A stretch of 64,000 nucleotides of DNA, taken from contig JAAEAF010000617.1 in NCBI GenBank assembly GCA_011037195.1, positions 62,001 to 126,000 on the forward strand, in the 5' to 3' direction. The notes beneath the pieces were generated by a model, which worked only from the letters and a program-made list of their open reading frames with translations, did not search any database and was not told the DNA's origin. The DNA is from Triatoma infestans. Its lineage: Eukaryota; Arthropoda; Insecta; Hemiptera; Reduviidae. Each line of letters begins with the position of its first letter. The first letter of the stretch is position 1. Shown piece by piece: positions 13,250 to 23,806 of this stretch. A program made the position numbers and the translations under genes.

Positions 13250-13690
13250 CGACTTTACTGAACAGTACTTTTCACATTTCTGGAATTTTCTTTCTAATAA
13301 CTCTAACAGCTTTCTTTAAACTTACAAGTATGTAGATCTATCACTTTTGTTTGGAACTCTTTTTCCGAGAAAACTGAGCGGGCTCTGGAAACGGATGAGT
13401 TGGGAAGTCACGCCTCTACTCAAGTAACTTTTTTCTCTTGTTTTTTTAGAATTGGAAATTATTGTATATTACATTGAAAGGATAAGTAAACAATTCCAAC
13501 TTTGAAGAAAATTTATGAAAATTAATTATGTAATCGCGGGAAATTGAATGTGGTGTGAACATTTCGGATTTTTTCGTACACAGGGAACCTCAAAACATAT
13601 ATTTCCGGTGAAAACTCAATTTTGAGAATTCTGACGAAGCGGCATTTCCTCCTTATAGCAAATTCAAGAGAAAGTTACAGTATTTACACT
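13250..13690. repeat. TIR family A, rearranged fragments in both orientations
   Basis: 13250-13400 resembles a minus-strand central module: a decayed GTGCGACTTTACTGAACAGT segment followed by one on the TTTGGAACTCTTTTTCCGAG pattern. 13495-13690 is a plus-strand right end with ACCTCAAAACATATATTTCC and a final AAGAGAAAGT. The two orientations within 450 bp imply two insertions or an inversion. Confidence 0.5.
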
Positions 13691-14469
13691 TGAAAAATAA
13701 TAAATTTTTAGTTATTATATCCTTAGTTATAAATGTTCTCCTTGATTATAAGTGAATTTAAAAAAAAAGAAAAGTCGTTTATGATTTTCAAAACAAATAA
13801 AACTGTATTACCTTTTTAAAAAGAAACCATTCCTACTTAGAAAATAATTACTCCCTCTATTTGAACCCGTTTGGTGGGGTGAAGGTAATAAATTTTTACA
13901 ACATGTTAATAAAAAATTTGTCCCATTCAATAATAAATCTGAAACTTGTGGCGAACGTTTATCAAAGACCTCTTAACTGTAATAATAATCAAAAACATAC
14001 AAAGGAAATTATCCGCTCCTTCAGTGCCTTCTGTTATAAAAATAATAATAAATAGAGTATGTGAAGCCTATCATCAGGCCCATCCGTTTCTTGTTCGGCA
14101 ATATAATAATAAAAATCTGCTTTCACCCGATAATAATCTGTCCTCTCACTTACACACCAATTAAGTAAACAAAAAATGAAAAAGAAAAAAGAGTTTTTTA
14201 AAGATTTAAATCTTGAAGAAATAAAGGTGTTGATTAAGTAGAACGAACTGAAAACAGGCTTCAGTATTTCAGTTTATCCACTGTGCTGGAGTATTCTTCT
14301 TGGACATCTCGCAGTTCTTTGATAATGTACTGCACGAATGTCTGTGTGGAAGCACAAGAGTATTCTGCCCTGTATCTACCACCTACCTACCTCATACATA
14401 AATCCTACTAAACAGATTTTTTCAAGTAATCCAAGGCACTTCCAAATCCTCTAACGACCCTATCGAAGC

Positions 14470-14650
14470 TGCAGAACTACATGGAAGTGTCTTATCTTCG
14501 TTCTCTACACAGTATACACAGCTGTCTTACCTTCAGGTCTCAATACCTCCATTTACACTTTCGCCGTCGATACTGTCATTCTCTCTATAAATTCTGAATC
14601 CTCTACTCGCTCTCCGCTAAATCTCACTTTTATTCACTTTGGACTATATA
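14470..14650 (+). pseudogene. Short LINE reverse-transcriptase remnant
   Basis: One plus-strand frame reads SIYTFAVDTVILSINSES. This resembles the RT catalytic motif FADDTVIL of Jockey-type LINEs with the first aspartate replaced by valine. The match extends only about 30 codons, and neither the upstream palm nor the downstream thumb is convincing. It is a decayed fragment, or at worst a chance match. Confidence 0.4.
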
Positions 14651-14927
14651 TTTTTTTATTATATGACTAGGATTATAATTTATCTGTTTATTTGGACTAA
14701 TAATTACTTCGATTCCTTTTTTGTGTTGTTGCGAGAGACTAGATTTTGATTGAATTAGCAGCTCATGCGTAAATTTTCATCTTTATAGTACTGTTTCAGC
14801 ACTTTGTAGGCGGCGCCACCTACATAAAAGGAAAATTTTTTAACTAAACATTATGATTACCTTGGAGAAATTTTGAAGGTGTTTGACATCAATTTTATTT
14901 TATCCATTAGTATAACCGGCCAAATAC

Positions 14928-15722
14928 TTCAACAATGGAATGAAAATTCTGAATTTTTCCTTTATAGTTCACATTACTTATATAAAACAGTAGATATTAT
15001 GTAAGAAATTACTTGATTTTTTACATTTTTTTTTTATAAAAAAATTTAATTGCGCAATTTGATAATTTATAAAATACCTACGGAAGGAAGTAAGCTATAA
15101 ATAATTAGCCAATCACAGAGTAGAAGAGTAGGTGTGAAATGTGGGTGTATGTTAAGCCAATCAAAAATTTAGAATTATCATGTTGAGCAGGCCCCATTTG
15201 ACACCTTTACTTCTACAATGTGATTGGATAATTATTTATAGCTAATTATTTCTTCTTCTGTTTTAGAATTTTTTTACTAATTTCCCCTCCGTAGGTATTT
15301 TATAAGTTATCAAATTGTGTAATAAAAATTTTTTGTAAAAGAAATGCAAAAAATCTATTCATTTCTAACATAATGTTTACTGTTTTATATAATTCATGTG
15401 AGGAGTTAGGGAAACGGTCTACCAATACTTATGTCAGTGTCCCCGTTTCGCTGGTACTAGGTTTCGTGTTTTTGGAGGGCACCACTCTCGCGGGATTGCC
15501 TGGGTGAGTTGGAGTTGAAAAGTTGTCTTGGGATATTGCAGATTGACCGATAGACTACCGGGGAGATATTTGGGAGGATGAATTTGGGGTGAACGGGGGG
15601 GGGGGAATAAGAGCCATATAGGCTTAGATCCAAGCCATTAGGCACATGATTTCAATAATAATAATAATAATAATTCATGTGAGGTATAAATAAAAAATTC
15701 AGAATTTTCATCCATTGTTGAA
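14928..15722. mobile_element. Foldback MITE with ~225-bp inverted arms, split by a LINE tail
   Basis: The left arm starts with TTCAACAATGG at 14928 and the right arm ends with CCATTGTTGAA at 15722. The arms can be followed inward over segments such as AAAATACCTACGGA / TCCGTAGGTATTTT and TAATTAGCCAATCACA / TGTGATTGGATAATTA, to a loop at about 15146-15190. Removing the 281-bp LINE insertion with one duplication leaves about 514 bp that is nearly all palindrome. No ORF is present. The size and structure are those of a foldback-type non-autonomous DNA element. No flanking target duplication was recognised. Confidence 0.75.
15404..15671 (+). mobile_element. 5'-truncated RNase-H-type LINE tail with target-site duplication
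   Basis: One plus-strand frame reads TVYQYLCQCPRFAGTRFRV. This is the zinc-knuckle end of an RNase-H-type LINE (compare ALHVVCQCEGLVWLRYR at 56.7 kb). The insert ends in an (AAT)n tail at about 15653-15671. It is flanked by a perfect 13-bp direct repeat, AATTCATGTGAGG, at 15391-15403 and 15672-15684. That repeat is single-copy in the opposite arm of the MITE, so it is a true target-site duplication. Everything upstream of the knuckle is missing because of 5' truncation. Confidence 0.85.
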
Positions 15723-16189
15723 AAAGAAAGCAAAAGAGTTTTTTAGATATGCTGTCCCACACACACACACACAGACCAATTTGAAATGTAATTGGTGTGA
15801 TGTGGTGTAGTGTAGTGGTAGCTTGTGGCGTGAGCGGTTTAGTAAAGGGGCTTGTAAGTATATATGTTTAAGAGAGTGAAGTATCAAAAATAAGAAAGTA
15901 GTCACCACTGCTAAAAATAAATATATTCTATTAAAATAATAACTACAAGTTATTTGCAAAGAAGTTATTAACTTATTAATATGCACTGATTCTAAGATAG
16001 CGATTCCTGAAGTGTTCTGCATTGGTGACTACAACTAACTATATTGAAGGAATGTCTTCTAATTGTTATTTCAAATCTTCCCCTGTGAGAAGAAGGGGTA
16101 GACAATGCTATCAAGTTCATGAACTCTAAAAGACAATAGTGGTCTTCTACCTGAAATGTCCTTTTGCAAGGGAATGTCACATATTCTTC
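15723..16189. other. Gene-free stretch with a short (CA)n
   Basis: A (CA)n tract lies at 15758-15775, followed by ACAGACCAATTT, which matches the middle of TIR family A. The rest is not recognised. Open frames on the minus strand here have no domain. Confidence 0.35.
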
Positions 16190-16380
16190 ATAATTTTGAT
16201 TTTTTCAAATTAAATATATTTTTATATTACTTGCATCCATCACAAATAGCTAAAAACCACTTTTTTGGACTCAGGGGAACTCAAAACGGATATTTCCTGT
16301 GAATGCTATGTATTGAAAATTTGACATGATTGCAATACTTTCTCTAATGAACAAACAATAAGAGAAAGTAAATAAAAAAG
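16190..16380 (+). repeat. TIR family A, right-end fragment
   Basis: It has the conserved right-end block (CTTTTTTGGACTCAGGGGA, a decayed TTTCCTGTGAA segment, GAAAATTTGACATGATTGCA) and the terminal AAGAGAAAGTAAA. The central modules are absent. Confidence 0.65.
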
Positions 16381-16599
16381 TCATTCTATGTTTTTTAATT
16401 ACATTACATATATATTTCTCTTCAACAATTAATGCAATTTACCCAAGAAATTTTCTTTAAAATGTTTAGTTGGGCTAGCCCTTAAAAATGGTGGTGGGGG
16501 TTTTACTTGTATAACTGAGTAGCCTTATATGGAGCGCTATATGTCAAAACCAACAAATAGGTGGTCGTGTTTATTCAGCCTACAATGTCCTTTTTTTCA

Positions 16600-16757
16600 C
16601 ACATACGCATACACAGACCAATTTCACCCCGCACCTCCCCAAACACTTTTTCGGACTCAGGAAACCTAGAAACGTATATTTCCGATGAAAACTCGATATC
16701 GAGTATTTGACACGATTGCAATATTACTTTCTCTTTCTGCTGTAAGGGGAAGTAAAA
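16600..16757 (+). repeat. TIR family A, right-end fragment
   Basis: A second right-end block close to the preceding one, in the same orientation. It has CACATACGCATACACAGACC, then CTTTTTCGGACTCAGGAAAC, a decayed TTTCCGATGAAAACTCGATA segment and the end GGGGAAGTAAAAA. The C-rich interval at about 16627-16640 is the family's C-run module edge. Confidence 0.65.
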
Positions 16758-17569
16758 AAAAAAAATCAACGAAACCTATAACAATCTATCGTGTGTTTTT
16801 TCTTTTCCATTTTTCAAAGAGCGGAATTGAATTAATTCATTAAAAGTGGAATTATAAAAGGAGTAAATAGTTAATAAACTGATAACTCGCAACAATACCT
16901 GATAGAAGCTCTTGAAAAATTGAAGTAAAATTCACCTTATACTCAACAGGTTTAATACAGGACGAACAGACTGAAATATTTTTACAAATTATTTTTTTTC
17001 TTCAAAAAAAAAAAGCACATGTCTGTTTAAAAACATAAAACAACATAATGATCATAAATAAAAGACTCTTCACTAGAAGGCGACACGTTTAAAGATTGCA
17101 GAATTATACACCTGCCGAAAAAAAAATGAGGAAGGTGCACTCCAATTTTGATCTTTTCAGTATCTACTGGTTTGGCCGACTCTTGTCGCACACTCCAAAA
17201 CAAATTAATATCTATTAACAATTCAAATTTATGTAGAAAGTATATGTTATTATAAAAGAGCGAATTATTGATCACACAATATTTTCTTAGATCGTATTAA
17301 ATGAGACAGTCCTTCGTCTAATGATACCCTTCAATGTGTTCTATTTCCTTATTGGCTTCTATTTTATTTTTATAGCTGCCACATAATAATTATAATAGGT
17401 ATTTATATATATTTAAAATACATAAAGTTATATTTATTATTTTTATTATTGACATAAAGCTGAAGAGGTCTTCAAACTTTTCATTTCAAAGGCCACATGG
17501 TCATAAGTTTTACTCACGGTAAATTACATAGAGGAAGTAAAAAAACAAAAGAAACTACTGTCAAACATA

Positions 17570-18655
17570 CACACACGATTTTCTCTTACTGCAAATACAA
17601 TTGGCAAAGTTTCTTAAAAATGGAATTTATTTTTCAGAGCTCTAACATAAATACAGTAGAGTGAGGTTACATGCTGGTAGGCAGGCAGCCTTGGAACAGA
17701 TAGTCATTTCAATATAATTAAATTCTGGCCCAGAAGACAGCGTTAGAATAGCATTGGAAGAATTTCAAATAAAATTTGAAATTTAACGCCACAGAATTCC
17801 GCAAACTCCGTAAAATAAACTCTTTTAGAAGAATGCTTCAAATACAAGTCATGTGTTTACATTGTGCAGTTAGTATACCAAGTTTAATAAAGAACTTTAC
17901 ACCGGTTTTCAAGAAAATTGCAAAAAACATAAAAATTAATTGTGTAAAGTCGCATTTCCGGCTAACATATTTTCTTCAAATTTGGAATTCTGTCAATGCT
18001 TCTAATATGTATTAATATTATACAGGTTTTAGAACCAAACACTGAACTAAACTAGTACTTTAGTGAAAAGCTTAGAACTCCCACAGTTCCCCCAGAACCC
18101 TTTGGAAAATCAATTTTCTCAAGATAATTGTTTCGAATAAAAAAGTGTTAGGTATTTATGTAAAGTATTTTTTCATGGCAGGCTTAACGTCCAACTACCA
18201 AAATAGAGGTCGTTGACGAGGGCGGAAGCACCCCTACTTTACTATTAACATTACCTAAACGAATATAAAATTTAGCAATTATACGCGGGACCTCCCAGTT
18301 ACAAGTTCATGCTCATAGCCACTGATAGGTGTTTATGTTTGTAGGTAGTATACAAATTTTAAAGAAAATCGCTGAAACCATTTTCGAGAAAATCATGAAT
18401 GACTGAGAAGGGCCACTTCCGGATTAATGGAAACCATGCGGTTATTGGAAGATAATAGAAATATCAATTTTTAACTTACTGCGATTTTTCGTTTTTGACG
18501 TATTTCGTTCACATACCTATTCATTCTATTCGTTAAAATCCTTCTTTTTTTTTAGTAGGTAATGAAAACTCAAAACCCGTCTTTGGGGTGAAAACTCAAT
18601 TTCGAAAATTTGACACGATTGCGAAAATTCTTACATCAATAAGGGAAGGAAAATC
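17570..18655 (+). repeat. TIR family A, near-full-length copy interrupted by a SINE
   Basis: The left end (CACACGATTTTCTCTTACTG, about 17572) and the right end (GACACGATTGCGAAAATTCT to the final GGGAAGGAAAAT, about 18650) are both present. At least two modules carry the family motif CTTCCGG near 17955 and 18415. A minus-strand SINE splits the second module at 18162-18325, with an imperfect 13-bp duplication on each side. The copy is therefore older than the SINE. Confidence 0.65.
18162..18325 (-). repeat. tRNA-derived SINE (SINE-1) with target-site duplication
   Basis: The reverse strand reads a tRNA-like head (AGTGGCTATGAGCATGAACT), then CTGGGAGGTCCCGCGTATAA, then a tail ending in GGTAGTTGGACGTTAAGCC. 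The head matches the plus-strand copy at 22400 and the tail matches the copy at 9945. Flanks are TAGGTATTTATGT (18149-18161) and TAGGTGTTTATGT (18326-18338), which differ at one position. They lie inside a TIR family A module. The head is slightly truncated or decayed. Confidence 0.65.
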
Positions 18656-18659
18656 ATCT

Positions 18660-20340
18660 AGTATATAACACTTTAACAGGACTTTCTGTTATTATCTAAT
18701 AAGTGATTACAATTCTAATTGGCACATGTTGTTTTTTCTAATTGTTTAGTTGATGAGTGTTAATAGGAGTGGGGTTCCCAAAAAGTTCAGTGTGCTTGAG
18801 CATGAGAGCCCTCCAAGAGTAACCTGGCGTACCTTATTCTTACCACACGGCCCCTAGAAAGGATGCTTTATCTTATGAGCCATTTCCAAAGGGTCTCAAA
18901 AGCAGGTCAAGTCAGTCTCCTCGCCTAAGGATGGGTAAAATACGATAGTGAAGCCAAAGAAGATAAGGAATTTTGTTTAATATCTCCAAACCACAGTTCA
19001 AATATGAAATGATCGTAATGAAGGTAAGGAGAGAGGTGAAATTACGACGGGTTTTCATTTGATTGGAAGAAGTTTGTGAGTCCCCACAGTCCAGAGAATA
19101 GAATAAACTCTCTAGTGTAAAATTTGTAGGTCAATCTTAGGGAAAAAACATATTGGAGCAGGAAAGAATAGGGGAGTTGTTAGGTGACGCGTGGTCTTTC
19201 ATCACCTCTTATGGGAGCAGGATATATTCTAAAGCCCGGATGTGCAGTATGTGGCGCCCTTCGTATCTGTACCTAGAATGTAACCATATCTAAACTGTAA
19301 ATGAGAGTTTGATGGTGAGCTAGTGTTTGCCCTGTGGGCTCCCTAAACCCAAATAGTTCACACTTAAACAGAAAAAGTATACCTCGACTACCTCTACAGG
19401 CAGGCCTACAGGACTACAGGTCTTATGTGTTTTAGCAGGAGATATTAATGTAAATATTGTTCAAGTTGTTAGACTGGAATATCCGCAGGGGCACAAAATC
19501 TCTGAAGTCCCTTTATAGGGACGAGCGGTAGCTAACTGTTGTTGGGAGCACGTTGGGCGAAACGACGCTAGACTTCACCAAATCTCTTAAAAAAAAAAAG
19601 AAGAAATCTAAAATGTGAACTTCAGCAAAAAGAAACAAGTATTTTCTGCGCGTAATAAAATTACTGTATAAAATTTAATTAGACAACATTAAACGAACAA
19701 CTCTTATGAAATTTATGTTAGTAAATTATATGCTAACTGAAATTTTAATGTTACCAAAATCAACTTGTTGTGAAAAATAAACAGTGGAGGCAGGCTTACC
19801 ACCTTAAAATAATTTCCTCAAAATGTCTCACTTACTTTTAAGCAACGATTGGAGAAAAAGTTATGTAAGATTACATTTTTTGGTTGGTTAACTTGGTAAA
19901 AAAAAGAGCCATTAAAGTTATTGTTTACATTACTGTAAAACATAGGTTGTTTACAAACAATAACTTAATAGCAAAAAAAAATTTATGTCTCAATAAACTG
20001 GAAGAAAGTAAGTAAACATTTACTCCGGAATATACTCGTATAATTATACCAAAAATATTTTACAATACCAAAGTTTATACCTACTTATTTCATTTTTAAA
20101 ATATATACAAACATACATACATATATATATATATATATCTACACATCCACGATTTCCATTTAATTGGCGGGTTATTTTGCCTTTTTATTATGTTTACAGT
20201 TATGACAACGCAATCAAAAAAAAATTCTGGTTTGAAAGTATCTTTGACTGAAATTCTTAACACAGTTTTAAATTTTCTTTAAATTTTGAGTTTTTATTAA
20301 AAGTTTTCGTTGTGTAAATTATTGTGCAGCTGCAGTGAAT
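18660..20340. other. Gene-free stretch, mixed composition
   Basis: The part 18780-19580 is markedly less AT-rich than its surroundings and probably derives from an old retroelement. Its minus strand near 18790-18960 faintly resembles the RNase-H-LINE tail, but no motif is convincing. 19460-19500 resembles 37800-37835 (a TTAGACTGGAATATCCGC-type segment), so the two belong to one unnamed repeat. 19600-20340 is AT-rich with a (TA)n tract near 20120-20140. Confidence 0.35.
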
Positions 20341-20344
20341 CTGC

Positions 20345-20480
20345 ATTTCAATGCAACGGGCCTTAAGCGGTTTGGGTAACCTCTCAGCTCCTCCAGAAAC
20401 CCACTCCAATTTTTATTTTTCAGGAAAATAAAATTTCAAACCAAAGTAATAGATCTTAATGTGTGTAATTGGAAGAGCTT
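20345..20480 (+). repeat. TIR family A, module fragment
   Basis: A single partial module in which AGAAACCCACTCCAATTTTT is followed by GGAAAATAAAATTTCAAACC and AAAGTAATAGATCTTAATG. This order matches the C-run and ATAGATCT segments of family modules. Neither end of the element is present. Confidence 0.45.
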
Positions 20481-20504
20481 AAGCTATTTCCGCTTAAAGT
20501 TACT

Positions 20505-20660
20505 GTCCGATTTATTCAGACTGCGGTGAATCTTAGATGGATTAGATCTGGGTCTGGATATTTGTTCCAGACCCGGTTTGTTGTTGTTTTCCTTGGGGTA
20601 GCTATATGGGCCCAGTGTGGCTTTGGATAGCGTAGGGTTTGGTTTCTCCCCACAGACAAA
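20505..20660 (+). repeat. 3' UTR copy of the RNase-H-type LINE
   Basis: The segment containing CCAGACCCGGTTTGTTGTTG, then GGGGTAGCTATATGGGCCCA and CCCCACAGACAAAT is homologous to the reverse complement of 29270-29420. There it lies just downstream of a minus-strand LINE tail. It is therefore interpreted as a 5'-truncated plus-strand copy of the same LINE's 3' untranslated region. There is no coding part. Confidence 0.55.
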
Positions 20661-20664
20661 TATT

Positions 20665-20960
20665 TTGTATCAATCGTAGAAACTGAACTTAATAAAATGA
20701 CTTTTTTTTAGGAAAGTGTCCCCCTCCTCTCGTCCACCCCAAAACTTCTTTAAATGAATTTCTCGGGAAATCGTTTCAGACAAAAGTGATAGATCTCTAT
20801 GTACACAGCAATGAAACCCGTCGGTGTTTTTATGAAGAAAACTGCGAAAACTTGAAAAAAAAAAACTGTTCAGTAAAAACGCACTTCCGTTCAACCGGAA
20901 TATTGGCAACATATTAATTCTTCTATTTATTATTATTTAGATGATGCAATTTTATAGTAA
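20665..20960 (+). repeat. TIR family A, module fragment
   Basis: One module is clearly readable: the C-rich edge (CCCCTCCTCTCGTCCACCCC), the TTAAATGAATTTCTCGGGAA segment, ATAGATCTCTATGTACAC, then AAAAACGCACTTCCGTTCAA (about 20875-20894) and ATTTAGATGATG. The order is the same as in the 27-28 kb and 34-35 kb copies. Both ends are missing. Confidence 0.6.
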
Positions 20961-22054
20961 ATTGAAGAAGCACTTTGGTAATTCTTGAGGTATTCTCGGA
21001 GAGACGCTCGGAGGTTCGCTTATCCCACAGAAGAGTCCTTGGCCCTCAAACAGGTTACAGCCCAAATATTATCTTATTTTGTTATATTTATGTATATTTT
21101 TAGGGGGTAACTAAATTTTGAGTAAAAATTCCGAATTGGAAAACATTGTGTTATAATCGCCTTTTTGTTATACCAAATTTTCTATAAAATCGAATCAATA
21201 TTGCAGTGTATTTTCTTCTTAGCTAATTCCTTACATTTACACCCAGATGGAAGTGAAATACAGGAAATCAAATCTCTCTCTTTACTACACAATGTTCACT
21301 ACAAACAAACACCAACAAACTGAAGAAATTCGATCTCAGTTCATATCGGAAACAGAACAAATAATCTCTTTTCTTCGGTTATTTATGACGAGAAAATCGA
21401 AACCTTTCCTGTTTGTAAACAAATAAGACACCAGAGTGTGTTGTCGTCATAAAGGACAAACTAGTGGACAATTGAGAGCATAAACTGACCACACAGATCT
21501 TAAAGATAATCGTTTTTATCTCATAAGAACAGCTTTTTTATTTTTTTAAATAGAAATTTGAGAATTTTCTAAAAGTTTTAGCCAAACCACAAAATATGTA
21601 TATTAAGTAAAGATAAAAGATATAGTGTTAAGTTTTTTTACGTTTATTGTCAGTTAGTACATACTGCCAACCTTAGAATGTGTAAAATACCGATACACAT
21701 CTATTTTACATCACTGTTGTGACTACCTTTGAATAAATTCTCTCAATTGTTGACCATGTAATGAAAGAAGAGATGGATTTGCTGCTTCAACTTTATTTAT
21801 TTTTTTCAGTCAGTTCAAAACACATTTTCTATTCTGTTATATATGTATAATAAATTAAAGAACATGAGAACTAATGAATGATGATAATGAAACACACGTG
21901 CCAAATGACCTTCGCTATCCAATATTTTATACAGATGAAGTTACCTTGTAATTTTTTTTTTTTTAATTTAAACTATACACTGTAATTATATTTAATTAAT
22001 TTAACTTGTTAATTTTTTTTTTTTTACTCCTATTTCCTCTTTTTTTTATTTTAA
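20961..22054. other. Gene-free AT-rich stretch
   Basis: No recognisable gene or element. Several poly-T runs lie at 21950-22055. Frames near 21230-21470 are open over short distances but show no domain. Confidence 0.35.
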
Positions 22055-22398
22055 CTTTCTCTTACTGCGGAAGAGAGGAAGTACTGCGGAATGCCAGATT
22101 TTCGAAATTGAGTTTTATACCGGTAATATATGTTTTGAGATCTGCTGAGTAGAAAATAAAATTTTTTTTTAGCGAATAGTCTACGTGTGTGTGTGTGTGT
22201 GTGTGTGTGTTGTAGCAAAATATCTCAAAAACGAAAAATCGCAGGAAGCGATTGCGGCATTCCGTTTAGCTACTACTAACGCATCTGGTTCCGCGAAGGT
22301 TTCAGCCAAAAGCCATTAACCGGAAGTGCTACTTTACTGAATGAATTTTTCAGTTTTTCGCGATTTGCTCAAAAACACCAACGATTTTTATTTTTAAT
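22055..22398 (-). repeat. TIR family A with (GT)n
   Basis: Minus-strand copy starting with the end motif ACTTTCTCTTACTGCGGAAG (about 22055). It continues through the right-end block, a (GT)n tract at 22184-22210, AAAACGAAAAATCGCAGGAA, the AACCGGAAGTGC motif (about 22319-22330) and CAAAAACACCAACGATTTTT. It is cut at about 22398 by the SINE head that follows. Confidence 0.7.
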
Positions 22399-22399
22399 C

Positions 22400-22515
22400 G
22401 GTGTTGGTGTAGTGGTTATGAGCATGGACTTGTAAATGGGAGGTTCCGAGTTCGAGTCCTGTGTATAACAGCTAAATTTTATATTATAGTCACAGCTACC
22501 AAACATTATAGTCAC
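22400..22515 (+). repeat. tRNA-derived SINE head (SINE-1)
   Basis: It has an A-box-like GTGTAGTGGTTATGAGCA and a B-box GAGTTCGAGTCC with tRNA-like spacing (about 22408-22460). The head is shared with the minus-strand SINE at 18162-18325. The acceptor ends do not pair, so it is not a working tRNA gene. The tail, with repeated TATAGTCAC segments, differs from that of the other copies. It sits between a TIR family A copy and the Jockey-like LINE. Confidence 0.6.
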
Positions 22516-22528
22516 TGTCTGTACTTAG

Positions 22529-23632
22529 TTGAACTTTAGCTGTAAAAAAAAACTAACAAGCTTAATCCCGACCGCTACTTTTTTACATGCAATATTTAAG
22601 CCCATTAAACATGTTGTAAACATATTAAATTTAAAGGATAATTTCAATTTAAATAAGCACACCGGTATGGCGTTAATCGATGTAGAGAAGGCGTTTGACT
22701 GTGTATGGCATAACGGTCTAATTTATAAGATGATCAACTATAAGATTCCCAGATACCTTGTGTATGTATTGAAAAGTTATTTGGAGAACAGAAAATTCAG
22801 TGTAACAGTTGGTAGTTGTTCCTCAGATTTCAGACATATTTCAGCTGGAGTCCCCCAGGGCTCTGTTCTGGGGCCAACACTTTTTAATTTATATATTGAC
22901 AACCTCACTAAACTAAAAGTCAAAGCCAGTTGTGCTCTCTATGCCGATGACACAGCTTTCTTTATATCGTCCTTCAGAGTTGATACAATCACCAACCACC
23001 TCACAATAGCATTAGAAAAAAGTTTTAAATATTTTAAAAAATGGAGGATAAGACCCAATGAAGCGAAAACTGAAGTTATTCTGTTCACACGTAGAAGGCC
23101 TGTTATCAATAAATTTGTTAAAATTAACGGCAGCTCACTTCCCTGGAAGAAGGAAGTGAAGTATCTTGGTCTAGTACTTGATTCTAGACTAACTTTCACT
23201 AGACACATAAATACAGTGAGCGATAGGTCATTGGGTCTTATCTGTAATTTATTTTCTCTACTAAACAGGAACTCGCAACTGAATATTTATAATAAAAAAT
23301 TATTATACTATTTATACATTCGCCCTGTATTACTATACGCTGCTCCGGTCTGGTCTAACACCTGTGCTACTAACTACAATAAACTGCAAAGAGTGCAAAA
23401 TAAATATCTAAGGCTGATTGGCTCTTTTCCTAGGTGGACCGCGATTGATTATATGCATGCTGTGTTGGACGTTGCCAGTATGTCCACCGCTGTTTATAAA
23501 CTCACTGAAAAATTTATAAAATCTTGTGCACTCAGCGTACACAGTCACATTATTACCATTGTTGATTATAATATAGAGACAATGAAGTACAAAAGATACA
23601 AACATAAGCGTTTGAAGCATGTTTTGCTTTGA
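22529..23632 (+). CDS. Jockey-like LINE reverse transcriptase, 5'-truncated
   Basis: This is the reverse transcriptase of a non-LTR retrotransposon, which would copy its RNA at a nicked chromosomal site. Visible in order are the RT motif ALIDVEKAFDCVWH (about residues 48-61, first catalytic Asp), AGVPQGSVLGPTLFNLY (about 107-123), the catalytic YADDTAFF (about 138-145), KYLGLVLD (about 212-219) and a thumb with VQNKYLRLIGSFPRW. The frame is uninterrupted for 367 codons. The AP-endonuclease and ORF1 expected upstream are missing, so the first ATG is fortuitous and RT similarity starts near residue 20. Motif wording suggests the Jockey clade. It is followed by a 3' UTR with AATAAA near 23780 and a short-repeat tail. 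It is the best-preserved RT frame in the window. Confidence 0.85.
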   Translation: MNFSCKKKLTSLIPTATFLHAIFKPIKHVVNILNLKDNFNLNKHTGMALIDVEKAFDCVWHNGLIYKMINYKIPRYLVYVLKSYLENRKFSVTVGSCSSDFRHISAGVPQGSVLGPTLFNLYIDNLTKLKVKASCALYADDTAFFISSFRVDTITNHLTIALEKSFKYFKKWRIRPNEAKTEVILFTRRRPVINKFVKINGSSLPWKKEVKYLGLVLDSRLTFTRHINTVSDRSLGLICNLFSLLNRNSQLNIYNKKLLYYLYIRPVLLYAAPVWSNTCATNYNKLQRVQNKYLRLIGSFPRWTAIDYMHAVLDVASMSTAVYKLTEKFIKSCALSVHSHIITIVDYNIETMKYKRYKHKRLKHVLL

Positions 23633-23806
23633 GTCAACTTCATGTTAAGTTTTTTTTTTGTTTTTTCCTTAATTTGTAAAATTTGAATTCTTTTAATTTT
23701 AGTTTCATTTGTATAATGTTTTGTGTATATAGGCAGACGGCCTGAAACACTTGATGTAAAATGTACCTGTATATATGTAAATAAAATCTTTTTCAATTCA
23801 ATTCAA
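22550..23806 (+). mobile_element. 5'-truncated Jockey-like non-LTR retrotransposon
   Basis: It comprises the RT frame, a T-rich 3' untranslated region, a polyadenylation-type AATAAA at about 23780 and a terminal (CAATT)n tail at about 23788-23805. The 5' boundary lies just after the SINE head. Target-site duplications were not recognised. The single open frame suggests that it is younger than the other LINEs here. Confidence 0.7.
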
